Origin: Phyllobacteriaceae bacterium
GTDB taxonomy: Bacteria > Pseudomonadota > Alphaproteobacteria > Rhizobiales > Rhizobiaceae
Length of the DNA: 5,872 nucleotides
Direction of reading: 5' to 3'
NCBI GenBank assembly: GCA_024645155.1
Contig: JAHEGF010000212.1
Span: 1-5,872 of the forward strand
In this document: piece after piece, positions 1 through 5,872 of the stretch
Layout: each line of letters starts with the position of its first letter
Position numbering within the stretch: the first letter of the stretch is position 1
The notes under the pieces: model-generated
What the model was told of the DNA's origin: nothing
The model's input: only the letters and a program-made list of their open reading frames with translations
Databases searched by the model: none
Translations under genes and position numbers: made by a program

Positions 1-1433
1 GTAACAGTCAGGCCCGGGCCGGCGTTGAGCAATATCAAGTCGCCTTCGTGCAGTTTCATAACCGCCTTGACCAAGCTGAGGCCGAGACCTGAACCCGGCT
101 GATTCCGGCTCTCTTCGAGACGCACAAAACGTTCCGTTACCCGTTCCTTGTCGGCGTCTCCAATCCCTGGTCCGTTGTCGGTCACCGAAATTTCGGCGTG
201 AGGGCCGGAGCGGGCGACAGTAACCACGATCTTCGGATCGGCGTTATCCGGCACGCAGTATTTCAGTGCATTGTCCACGACATTTGACAGTGCCTGGCTA
301 AGCAATTCCCGGTTGCCGCTGACGACTGGATCCTCCGTTACCCGGCACTCGATACTGATCCCTGCATCTTCGGCCAGCGGTTCATAAAGCTCGACAACAT
401 CGGTGGCGATGGCTGCAAGATGAACATCCTGTTTTCCCTCAACCGAATGCCCAGCCTCAAGACGTGATATCATCAATATTGCATTGAAAGTCCGTATCAG
501 CTGGTCGGATTCGGCAATCGTCTTTTCCATCGCCTTGCGGTATTGCACGGTAGACTGTTTGCCGGAAAGCGCGGCTTCGGCACGGTTGCGCAGCCGTGTC
601 AGCGGCGTTTTCAGGTCATGCGCGATATTGTCGGAAACCTGCTTGAGACCTTCGTTCAGTTCGGCAATTCGTGCAAGCATGGCATTCAGATTGGTCGACA
701 GTCGGTCAAATTCGTCACCGGCACCGGTTACCGGCAATCGTCCTGAAAGGTCGCCGGCCATGATTCTGCGACCGGCAGCTGAAACCGCGTCAATGCGCTT
801 CAGCGCTCTTCTGCCAACGAAAAACCAGATCAGAAAACCACCGACGGCCATAACTGCCAAAGCAAAGGCGAGCGCGCGCCTGACAACCTGGCGAAAGCGT
901 TCCGGTTCACCAAGGTCACGACCGATCATGACGATCAGCCGGTTGGGCAGGCGAATGATGCGGGCTATGGCGTGATGCGGTGCCCTGCCGCGTGTCTCGC
1001 TGCCCTCGCGGTCATCTGTCGTGGCATCATCGTCACGGGCCTCAGCGTCTCCACGGCGCGATTCTCCAAAGCGCTCGTAGCGAAACGGCTCATCAGTCCA
1101 GCCATCCCTGTCCAAAACACCGGGTTCAAGTCCCTGGACGTTTCCGGCGAGTATGCGACCGCTGCTTTCCGCAATCAGGTAAAGATTTGCACTCGGCTGG
1201 CGGGCGCGCCGGTCGATCACTCGAATTAGCGAGGGTAGACCGCCCCGCCGGTAGAAATTCTGCAGGTCTGTGACCTCGTCATTGATGGTTTCACGGGTCT
1301 GGGCAACCAACATCCGTGCCGACAGCGAGGTCATGTAGAAAACGAGTACGACGGCGCAGATCGTGAACAGTAGCAGATACAGGGCCGACAGACGCGCAGC
1401 CGTAGTTTTCATGATGGCGCCCAGTCTCGCCAT
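1..1433 (-). CDS. Two-component sensor histidine kinase, 3'-partial
   Basis: This is a membrane-bound sensor kinase that autophosphorylates on His and passes the phosphate to the regulator encoded just upstream. I read 477 full codons from ATG at 1433; the frame leaves the window open, so the C-terminus is cut. A first membrane helix spans about residues 13-35, a periplasmic region about 36-186, a second helix about 187-207, then HAMP (about 208-262). The H-box is SDNIAHDLKTPLTR with phospho-acceptor His272. The ATP-binding domain shows the N-box (SNVVDNALKY, from 383), G1 (DNGPGIG, 419-425), an F-box-like ERFVRLEE and G2 (GSGLGLSLV, 447-455). The last visible residues, NAGPGLTVT, resemble the final strand of such kinases, so probably only a few residues are missing. 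The start lies 2 nt after the regulator stop (TGA-GA-ATG), implying translational coupling; an in-frame ATG at 1412 is the alternative start. Residues 123-154 are unusually charged. The signal sensed is unknown. Confidence 0.93.
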   Translation of the reverse strand, partial: MARLGAIMKTTAARLSALYLLLFTICAVVLVFYMTSLSARMLVAQTRETINDEVTDLQNFYRRGGLPSLIRVIDRRARQPSANLYLIAESSGRILAGNVQGLEPGVLDRDGWTDEPFRYERFGESRRGDAEARDDDATTDDREGSETRGRAPHHAIARIIRLPNRLIVMIGRDLGEPERFRQVVRRALAFALAVMAVGGFLIWFFVGRRALKRIDAVSAAGRRIMAGDLSGRLPVTGAGDEFDRLSTNLNAMLARIAELNEGLKQVSDNIAHDLKTPLTRLRNRAEAALSGKQSTVQYRKAMEKTIAESDQLIRTFNAILMISRLEAGHSVEGKQDVHLAAIATDVVELYEPLAEDAGISIECRVTEDPVVSGNRELLSQALSNVVDNALKYCVPDNADPKIVVTVARSGPHAEISVTDNGPGIGDADKERVTERFVRLEESRNQPGSGLGLSLVKAVMKLHEGDLILLNAGPGLTV

Positions 1434-1435
1434 TC

Positions 1436-2113
1436 TCAGCGATCTGCCTTCATCATGTAGCCAGCACCACGAACAGTATGAAGGATCGGCGCGTCGAACC
1501 CTTTCTCGATCTTGCTGCGCAATCGCGAGATGTGAACATCAATCACGTTTGTCTGCGGGTCGAAGTGGTAGTCCCAGACATTTTCGAGCAACATGGTGCG
1601 TGTCACCACCTGCCCGGCATGGCGCATCAGATATTCGAGCAGGCGAAATTCCCGCGGCTGCAAGGTTATTTCGGAGCCTCCACGCCTGGCCGAATGCGCC
1701 AGCCTGTCGAGTTCGAGGTCGCCGACACGGTATGTCGTGTCCGCATCCTTGCCGCCGGAGCGGCGGGCAAGAGCTTCAACGCGGGCGAGAAGTTCGGAAA
1801 ACGCATAGGGTTTGGTCAGGTAGTCATCGCCGCCTGCACGCAACCCGGTAACGCGGTCATCCACTTCTCCCAACGCCGACAGTATCAGGACCGGTGTCTC
1901 GTCGCCCTGATTCCGTAATTGCGCTACTATTGACAATCCGTCGCGCTTTGGAAGCAGGCGGTCGATAATCAAAACATCGTAATCCCCATTTTCCGCAAGC
2001 GTGAAACCGGTGTCGCCATCGGCCGCCAGATGGGCGGTGTGTCCGGACTCCGAAAAGGCCTTCTTGAGGAAATCGGCGGCTTCCCTGTCATCTTCGATAA
2101 GCAGCAGTTTCAT
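1436..2113 (-). CDS. OmpR/PhoB-family response regulator
   Basis: This is a DNA-binding response regulator of 225 residues, the normal length for the OmpR/PhoB family. The receiver domain (about 1-118) has the acidic pair Asp8-Asp9 in LLLIEDDRE, the phospho-acceptor Asp51 in LIIDRLLPKRDG, Ser79 in the Thr/Ser switch position, and Lys101 in the YLTKPY motif. The C-terminal winged-helix domain (about 127-222) has the family sequence LQPREFRLLEYL, the recognition-helix segment NVIDVHISRLRSKI, and the terminal hairpin VRGAGYMM. I chose ATG 2113 because the receiver fold begins there as MKLLLIEDD; the frame stays open upstream to a TTG at 2146, but those 11 codons are not family-like. The ribosome binding site is weak. 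The cognate kinase follows after 2 nt. The targets are not visible in the sequence; proximity to degP suggests, but does not show, an envelope-stress role. All expected catalytic residues are present. Confidence 0.95.
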   Translation of the reverse strand: MKLLLIEDDREAADFLKKAFSESGHTAHLAADGDTGFTLAENGDYDVLIIDRLLPKRDGLSIVAQLRNQGDETPVLILSALGEVDDRVTGLRAGGDDYLTKPYAFSELLARVEALARRSGGKDADTTYRVGDLELDRLAHSARRGGSEITLQPREFRLLEYLMRHAGQVVTRTMLLENVWDYHFDPQTNVIDVHISRLRSKIEKGFDAPILHTVRGAGYMMKADR

Positions 2114-2145
2114 TTCGGAATAACCCACGCGGTTTGGCCACTGCA

Positions 2146-2175
2146 ATTATGGTCATCGCGATGTGACACAGGCAA
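2146..2175 (-). promoter_or_regulatory. Candidate promoter of the two-component operon with palindrome in spacer
   Basis: Reading the minus strand, TTGCCT (2175-2170) and CATAAT (2151-2146) are separated by 18 nt and resemble housekeeping-sigma -35 and -10 elements. The -10 ends 32 nt before the regulator ATG at 2113, giving a plausible short leader. The spacer contains the perfect 10-bp palindrome CATCGCGATG (2154-2163), overlapped by a second dyad, GTCA-N8-TGAC (2152-2167). A dimeric regulator bound there would sit on the promoter. The match is by eye, and alphaproteobacterial promoters are poorly conserved, so this is tentative. Confidence 0.35.
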
Positions 2176-2192
2176 GGACCGGCTGCAACAAT

Positions 2193-2227
2193 TGGCGGCG
2201 GGTAGATGGGGAAAATACCCGCCGCCA
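2193..2227 (-). terminator. Strong 12-bp hairpin downstream of degP
   Basis: A perfect 12-bp GC-rich inverted repeat, TGGCGGCGGGTA / TACCCGCCGCCA, encloses an 11-nt loop. It lies 52 nt past the degP stop and before the candidate promoter of the next operon, where a transcription terminator would be expected. In the direction of transcription the stem is followed by AUUGUUGC, only a poor U-tract. Rho-independent termination is therefore plausible but not certain; an attenuator or an mRNA-stabilising 3' structure is also possible. Confidence 0.5.
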
Positions 2228-2234
2228 TTTCGCC

Positions 2235-2266
2235 GTCCGTGTCTCGGGGGTGTTTAAGACGCGGAC
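2235..2266 (-). terminator. Second, imperfect hairpin just after degP stop
   Basis: On the transcribed strand, GTCCGCGTCT pairs with AGACACGGAC around a 12-nt loop, giving nine pairs and one C/A mismatch. It begins 13 nt after the degP stop. No U-run follows, so by itself it is a weak terminator; more likely it acts with the stronger stem at 2193-2227 or protects the degP mRNA 3' end. Confidence 0.3.
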
Positions 2267-2279
2267 GAGCAAACACGTA

Positions 2280-3779
2280 TCAACTGCGAACAACAGGCAA
2301 TGCGACGAACTGGTTGTGGTTCTCGCGCTGAATTTGGAACAGCACCGCCTTGCGGCCAGCATCTTTTGCATCGGCGATCGCTTTTTCCACATCGTCGATG
2401 CTGGAAACGTTCTCGGAATTGACTGCGACCACTACATCGCCAGCGCTGATGCCGCGTTCTTCGGCATCGCTTCCCGGCGCAACGGCAACGACAACGAGCC
2501 CATTGCCGGTTGCTTCGAGCGAAAGGCCGGTATCGGCAAGTTCGGTTGCTTTTCCGGGAGTTTTGGGTGCAGCCGAGGCTTCGGTTTGCGATGCCGGAAG
2601 CGTTCCGATCTTGACGGAAACGGATTGGGATTTGCCGTTTCGCCACAAACCGACCTCAGCCTTGCCGCCAGGTTTCATTGCAGCGATCTTGCGCGCCAGA
2701 TCCTTCGGCGAAGTGATTTTTTCGCTATCGACCGAGATAATGACATCACCGGATTCAAGGCCGGCCATCGATGCAGGACTGTTATCTTGAGGTTCGGTAA
2801 CAAGTGCGCCTTCTGCCTTTTCCAGACCGAGGGATTCCGCAATATCCGCTGTGACGGGCTGTATCTGAACGCCAAGCCAGCCGCGCTCAACAATCCCGCC
2901 ATTGATAAGGTCGCCTACAACTTCCTTCGCGATATTGGCCGGAATGGCAAAGGCGATACCGACATTACCGCCCGATGGCGAGAATATGGCAGTATTGATA
3001 CCTATGACTTCACCATTCAGGTTAAAGGCCGGGCCACCGCTGTTGCCGCGGTTGACCGCAGCATCAATCTGGAGGAAATCGTCGTATGGGCCGGCGCCGA
3101 TGTCCCGGCCGCGGGCCGAAACAATGCCGGCAGTTACCGTGCCGCCCAAGCCGAACGGATTACCGACAGCCACAACCCAGTCACCGACACGGGTCTTGTC
3201 GTCGTCGGTGAACGCGACGTAGGTGAATTTTCGGTCGCCCTCGACTTTCAGAACGGCCAAATCGGTGCGCGGGTCGCTGCCGACCAGTGTTGCGTCGAGT
3301 TCGGCGCCGCCATCCATGACTACCGTAAAAGCGGTGCCGCCGTCGATGACGTGGTTATTGGTCACCAGGTATCCATCTTCCGAAATGAAGAATCCGGATC
3401 CTTGGGAAACCGGACGTTCACGACCTTCGCCATCGCGCTGATTATCGTCGCGAAAATTCCTTTCTCCGGGGCCTTGGCGGAAAAATCTCTTGAAAGGATG
3501 ATCGTCAGGCAAGTTGTCAAATCCCGGTACGTCAAAAAAGCCGTTGCGATCGGAAGCCGGCTGGATTTTGGCTTTGACACGTACGCTCACCACGGCCGGT
3601 GAGACTTTTTCTACAACGTCGGCAAAACTGGGTGCCATCGGTGCCTCAACGCGCACCGCTTCGGCGAATACCGGAGTGAGAGTTGTACTGCTCGCGAGCA
3701 ATCCCGCTGACAGGGCAAGACCGGATGCCATTAAGGTTGCCAATATTCGCGACTTGGGAGTGGTATTGGGGAGTTTCAT
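2280..3779 (-). CDS. degP: DegP/HtrA-family periplasmic serine endoprotease (Do-type)
   Basis: This is a periplasmic protease/chaperone that degrades misfolded envelope proteins. Its 499 residues match the usual Do-family length. An N-terminal signal peptide (basic MKLPNTTPKSR, hydrophobic 12-30) has a likely cleavage after VFA at residue 39. The trypsin-like domain carries the complete triad: His143 in TNNHVI, Asp173 in RTDLAVL and Ser247 in GNSGGP. Between residues 74 and 125 lies a Phe/Gly/Asp-rich region corresponding to the LA loop of this family. Two PDZ domains follow, at about 300-392 (starting near GWLGVQIQPVT) and about 415-492, as in classical DegP/MucD proteins. ATG 3779 is supported by the signal peptide and an upstream GAGGA, although its spacing of about 10-11 nt is a little long. 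The gene is separated by 107 nt from the OsmC gene upstream and by 166 nt from the regulator downstream, so it may be its own transcription unit. MucD or DegQ naming is an alternative within the same family. Confidence 0.96.
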   Translation of the reverse strand: MKLPNTTPKSRILATLMASGLALSAGLLASSTTLTPVFAEAVRVEAPMAPSFADVVEKVSPAVVSVRVKAKIQPASDRNGFFDVPGFDNLPDDHPFKRFFRQGPGERNFRDDNQRDGEGRERPVSQGSGFFISEDGYLVTNNHVIDGGTAFTVVMDGGAELDATLVGSDPRTDLAVLKVEGDRKFTYVAFTDDDKTRVGDWVVAVGNPFGLGGTVTAGIVSARGRDIGAGPYDDFLQIDAAVNRGNSGGPAFNLNGEVIGINTAIFSPSGGNVGIAFAIPANIAKEVVGDLINGGIVERGWLGVQIQPVTADIAESLGLEKAEGALVTEPQDNSPASMAGLESGDVIISVDSEKITSPKDLARKIAAMKPGGKAEVGLWRNGKSQSVSVKIGTLPASQTEASAAPKTPGKATELADTGLSLEATGNGLVVVAVAPGSDAEERGISAGDVVVAVNSENVSSIDDVEKAIADAKDAGRKAVLFQIQRENHNQFVALPVVRS

Positions 3780-3835
3780 CTGTTTCGAGTCCTCGTAAGG
3801 TTACAGGCGGCACACAAACCGCTTGCAGACGAAAC

Positions 3836-3866
3836 TAGATGGCTGGACCTTACGCCAATGTTTCAA
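3836..3866 (-). promoter_or_regulatory. Possible degP promoter, heat-shock-like -35
   Basis: In the 107-nt gap before degP, the minus strand reads TTGAAA (3866-3861), then 19 nt, then CATCTA (3841-3836), within CCATCTAG. TTTGAAA and CCATCT recall heat-shock sigma-32 elements, which would suit a protease gene, but the spacing is longer than usual for either sigma-32 or the housekeeping sigma. The region is the only room for a degP-specific promoter. Low confidence. Confidence 0.25.
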
Positions 3867-3887
3867 ACGAATGAATAATTCGTAATG

Positions 3888-4265
3888 TTACTGGAGATCT
3901 TCAACAACAACGGTTTTTACCCTGGCGCCGGATTCGAGTGTTTTGTGTACCGGGCATTTGTCAGCGATTTCCGCGATTTTCGCCTTGAAATCCGGCGCAA
4001 CAATGCCTTCAACCGTGATACGACGCTCAAACTGGTCGATCTTGCCACCACCGCTGCGCTCCTCGTCCGTGCACTCGGCGCAGTCCGCTGAATGTATTTT
4101 TGCGTGCGAGACATCAACACTGATCCGGCCTAGCCCGATCTTTTTGAAATCCGCATACATGCGCAGCGTCATGGCGGTGCAAGCACCGAGCGCCGCCGAC
4201 AGGAAGTCGTAGGGAGATGGCCCGCTGTCAAGTCCGCCAACCGATACCGGCTCATCAGCAAACAT
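3888..4265 (-). CDS. OsmC-type peroxide-resistance domain, separated from hydrolase by a stop
   Basis: This is an OsmC/Ohr-like protein; the family reduces organic and fatty-acid hydroperoxides in the cytoplasm through two reactive cysteines. From ATG 4265 it has 125 residues. The conserved ADEPVSVGGLDSGPSPYD leads to the first active Cys29 in LGACTAMTLRMYA, and the second is Cys104 in DKCPVHKTL. A Cys62-x2-Cys65 segment (DCAECTDEE) lies in the middle. This ATG is too late for a full domain: the 25 codons before it, in the same frame, encode family-like sequence (VRVTETGEGKF, then LAGRH) up to a TAA at 4341-4343 that ends the hydrolase. The piece therefore looks like the C-terminal half of a hydrolase-OsmC fusion cut by a nonsense codon. 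Translation could restart at this ATG, giving a shortened domain, or at a non-standard ATT at 4337, giving a nearly complete one. Whether it is functional is uncertain. Confidence 0.75.
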   Translation of the reverse strand: MFADEPVSVGGLDSGPSPYDFLSAALGACTAMTLRMYADFKKIGLGRISVDVSHAKIHSADCAECTDEERSGGGKIDQFERRITVEGIVAPDFKAKIAEIADKCPVHKTLESGARVKTVVVEDLQ

Positions 4266-4340
4266 CCGGTGCCTGCCAGCCAGAACAGAGTTTTGAAACT
4301 TTCCTTCCCCGGTCTCGGTAACCCGGACGTGTTCAATGGC

Positions 4341-4343
4341 TTA
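4341..4343 (-). other. In-frame TAA dividing a hydrolase-OsmC fusion
   Basis: The hydrolase frame from 5126 meets this TAA after 261 codons and then remains open, without any frame change, through 25 codons and the whole OsmC domain to the stop at 3888-3890. The total is 412 codons counting this one, close to the roughly 400 residues known for bifunctional alpha/beta hydrolase/OsmC proteins. A single base change from a sense codon (for example GAA, CAA or AAA) would explain it. A sequencing error is equally possible. Confidence 0.85.
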
Positions 4344-5126
4344 ATCGCCCTGCGGTGTATCCGAGCGGATATACTGGCCCGCCCAACCGCCAATGACCGA
4401 GGCGGCAAACAGGGCATCACGCTCCCTTGTCAACAGATGATCGGCCTTGTCCAGTGAAACAAAGCTTTTCGGGTGTCTTGCCGCTTTGAATATCGACCCC
4501 GCGTTATCGACCCCGACAATTTCATCGACGGGTGAATGCAATATCAGCAACGGTTTTCGCAGCACAGCTACTGCCTCCAGCAACGCTGCCGAACAAACAT
4601 CATCGACAAACTGCTTGGTAATGGTGAATGGTCGTCCGCCAAGTGTGACAGTCGCCTCGCCCTTTTGTTCAATTTCGTCCAGACTTGCACCAAAATTGTG
4701 CAAGACATGGGCTGCATCTGACGGTGCGCCGATTGTGATGACTGCTTGGGATTCGGGCACTTTGGCTGCCACCGCGAGGACTGCAGCACCGCCGAGCGAA
4801 TGCCCGATCAGCAATGCGGGCGCCTCGAAATTAGCGCGCAGATAATCAACTGCGGACATCAAATCGGAGATGTTGGACGAGAAATTCGTCGATGCAAATT
4901 CACCGCCGCTTTTGCCAAGTCCGGTAAAGTCAAACCGGAGCACCGCAATGCCAAGACGGGCGAGTTCTGCAGACAGACGCCTGGCGCCGAGCACATCCTT
5001 CGAGCAGGTGAAACAATGGGCAAACAGTGCATAGCCCCGCACGACCCCTGCCGGTGTATCCAGCCTGGCGGCTAAGCCGGCTCCAGAGTGTCCTGGAAAT
5101 TCAAGCTTTTGTGTCGAAATCGTCAT
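4341..5126 (-). CDS. Alpha/beta hydrolase (N-terminal part of hydrolase-OsmC fusion)
   Basis: This is a predicted cytoplasmic serine hydrolase of the alpha/beta fold; the substrate is unknown. Its 261 residues contain the oxyanion-side motif FAHCFTCSKD (35-44), the nucleophile elbow GHSLGG with Ser110, the acid Asp201 in LHSPVDEIVG, and His230 in KADHLLT, so the triad is complete. No signal peptide or membrane helix is seen. ATG 5126 fits the start of the fold (KLEFPGHSG), with a GGGA about 10 nt upstream as a weak ribosome site. It begins 52 nt after the ccmH stop, in a gap with no visible terminator, so it may be read from the ccm operon. The domain order and the continuous downstream OsmC frame match the known bifunctional hydrolase/OsmC family; here a TAA ends the chain right after the hydrolase domain. 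The hydrolase alone appears complete and could work without its partner. Confidence 0.88.
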   Translation of the reverse strand: MTISTQKLEFPGHSGAGLAARLDTPAGVVRGYALFAHCFTCSKDVLGARRLSAELARLGIAVLRFDFTGLGKSGGEFASTNFSSNISDLMSAVDYLRANFEAPALLIGHSLGGAAVLAVAAKVPESQAVITIGAPSDAAHVLHNFGASLDEIEQKGEATVTLGGRPFTITKQFVDDVCSAALLEAVAVLRKPLLILHSPVDEIVGVDNAGSIFKAARHPKSFVSLDKADHLLTRERDALFAASVIGGWAGQYIRSDTPQGD

Positions 5127-5178
5127 GGTATCGCCATCCCGGCACTAGGCCTTGTTCAATGGGGGAAGGCGTACAGAC
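5127..5178. other. Short gap between ccmH and hydrolase, nothing clear
   Basis: This 52-nt interval contains no convincing terminator hairpin or promoter pair on the minus strand. The shortness and lack of a terminator leave open that the hydrolase is cotranscribed with ccmF-ccmH. Confidence 0.4.
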
Positions 5179-5670
5179 TTAACCGGTGTCGCGATCACGG
5201 TCGCCTAAAATCTTGGCGAGCGTTTCTTTTTCGTCGCTGCTCAGGCTGGATTTGGCATTGATGGACCGTGGTTTGCGGACAGAGTGCAAAAGCAGTCCTC
5301 CGCCAAGCAAAAGGAGAAGAAAGGGTGCGCCCCAAAGCACAATGTTTTGCGCCGAAATGCGTGGCTTGAGCAGTACAAATTCACCGTAGCGCGAAACGAC
5401 ATAGTCGACAACTTCCGAGTTGCTATCTCCGGCTACCAATCTTTCTCGCACAAGAATGCGCAGGTCCTTGGCAAGCGATGCATCGGAATCATCGATAGAC
5501 TGGTTCTGGCACACCAAACACCGCAGGTCCTTGGATATCAGCCGTGCGCGCGCTTCCAATGCCGAATCCTGCAGAACTTCATCGGGCTGAACCGCAAGAC
5601 TGCTACTGCCGGCGTTGACCAGCAGGGCAAAGGCCAGAGCAAAAATCGCGGCTCGGCGGACAATGGTCAT
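5179..5670 (-). CDS. ccmH: Cytochrome c maturation protein CcmH (CycL)
   Basis: CcmH is a membrane-anchored periplasmic thiol oxidoreductase that keeps the heme-binding CXXCH cysteines of apocytochrome c reduced for heme ligation by CcmF. The 163-residue product has a signal peptide (TIVRRAAIFALAFALLVNA, probable cleavage near residue 26), then the hallmark LRCLVCQNQS with redox cysteines 51 and 54, then conserved IDDSDASLAKDLR and the YGEFVLLKP segment. A single membrane helix follows (about 108-128) with a short basic cytoplasmic tail. This is the short, N-terminal-domain form of CcmH typical of alphaproteobacteria (CycL), without the TPR domain found in E. coli CcmH, which here would be a separate CycH/CcmI. 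ATG 5670 overlaps the ccmF stop (ATGA), so translation is coupled; the frame is open further upstream, to 5802, but that stretch lies inside ccmF and precedes the signal peptide. Confidence 0.96.
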   Translation of the reverse strand: MTIVRRAAIFALAFALLVNAGSSSLAVQPDEVLQDSALEARARLISKDLRCLVCQNQSIDDSDASLAKDLRILVRERLVAGDSNSEVVDYVVSRYGEFVLLKPRISAQNIVLWGAPFLLLLLGGGLLLHSVRKPRSINAKSSLSSDEKETLAKILGDRDRDTG

Positions 5671-5872
5671 GCCGCCGCTTTCGCCGTTTTCCGGTTCCTT
5701 GTCGGCGCACCGATGCGCAATCTGCGATCCATCAGCGACATCGAGCCGCCAACCATCATTACCAAAGCACCAAGCCAGATCAGGGTAACCATAGGTTTCC
5801 ACCAGGCGCGCACGACGATGCCGCCGCCGTCCACGGGATCCCCCAGCGAAACGTAGACCTGGCTGAAACCGA
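5667..5872 (-). CDS. ccmF: Heme lyase subunit CcmF (CycK), 5'-truncated by window edge
   Basis: Only the last 67 codons of the gene are inside the window, so the N-terminal majority of this large multi-pass inner-membrane protein is missing. CcmF joins heme to apocytochrome c together with CcmH. The visible part contains SQVYVSLGD, then a periplasmic segment with VVRAWWKP, one hydrophobic helix (about MVTLIWLGALVMMVGG) and the conserved end SLMDRRLRIGAP, all characteristic of the CcmF/CycK C-terminus. The stop TGA (5669-5667) overlaps the ccmH ATG by ATGA, as expected for the ccmF-ccmH (cycK-cycL) operon. Confidence 0.93.
   Translation of the reverse strand, partial: GFSQVYVSLGDPVDGGGIVVRAWWKPMVTLIWLGALVMMVGGSMSLMDRRLRIGAPTRNRKTAKAAA

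Noticed and set aside
484..975. Plus-strand open frame opposite the sensor kinase
   Set aside because: The product is Arg/Ser/Ala-rich and has no family character, while the minus strand encodes a clear HAMP and histidine kinase core.
1436..2146. Longer regulator starting at TTG 2146
   Set aside because: The extra 11 residues are not part of the receiver fold and overlap the proposed -10 element; ATG 2113 gives the canonical MKLLLIEDD start.
2163..3602. Long plus-strand open frame (479 codons) antisense to degP
   Set aside because: It lies opposite a complete DegP with all catalytic residues and shows no recognisable domain; long antisense frames are a common by-product of codon bias in GC-rich genes.
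3867..3883. Small hairpin ACGAAT/ATTCGT after the OsmC stop as a terminator
   Set aside because: The stem has only six AT-rich pairs and no U-run, too weak to call as a terminator.
5179..5802. Longer CcmH starting inside ccmF at 5802
   Set aside because: The added residues would precede the signal peptide and are the out-of-frame shadow of the ccmF end; ATG 5670 with the ATGA overlap is the better start.
1..5872. Mobile elements, CRISPR arrays, tRNA/rRNA genes or a novel defence system
   Set aside because: No direct-repeat arrays, transposase sequence, terminal inverted repeats or tRNA-like folds were seen; nearly the whole window is explained by known housekeeping and envelope genes.

Overview
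The window looks like core chromosome of an alphaproteobacterium, probably in the Hyphomicrobiales (rhizobia/Brucella-like group). This rests on protein character and gene order, not on a database search. Every gene I can support lies on the minus strand, so transcription runs from high to low coordinates. From memory, the order cytochrome c maturation genes (ccmF/ccmH, called cycK/cycL in rhizobia), then a DegP/HtrA protease, then an OmpR-type response regulator and its sensor kinase is the usual one in that group.

Layout in transcription order. (1) 5872-5667: the last 67 codons of ccmF, overlapping by ATGA the complete ccmH (5670-5179); both belong to heme ligation to apocytochrome c in the periplasm. 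(2) 5126-3888: an alpha/beta hydrolase followed in the same frame by an OsmC-type domain. Together they have the length and domain order of the known hydrolase-OsmC fusion family, but one in-frame TAA (4341-4343) separates them. (3) 3779-2280: a complete DegP with signal peptide, His-Asp-Ser triad and two PDZ domains. (4) 2279-2114: an intergenic region with two tandem hairpins (likely terminator or attenuator), then a candidate promoter with a 10-bp palindrome in its spacer. (5) 2113-1436: the response regulator, with its kinase starting 2 nt after its stop and running off the window at position 1, probably only a few residues short of its C-terminus.

The common theme is the cell envelope: ccmF/ccmH assemble c-type cytochromes in the periplasm, DegP clears damaged periplasmic proteins, and the two-component pair plausibly senses an envelope condition. 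The OsmC domain would act on peroxides in the cytoplasm. A regulatory link between the kinase pair and degP or ccm is suggested only by adjacency.

I found no mobile element, CRISPR, tRNA or rRNA, and no evidence of a new multi-gene system. The most unusual observation is the stop codon that splits an otherwise intact hydrolase-OsmC fusion. No gene-free stretch exceeds 300 bases; the longest is the 166-nt degP-regulator interval.
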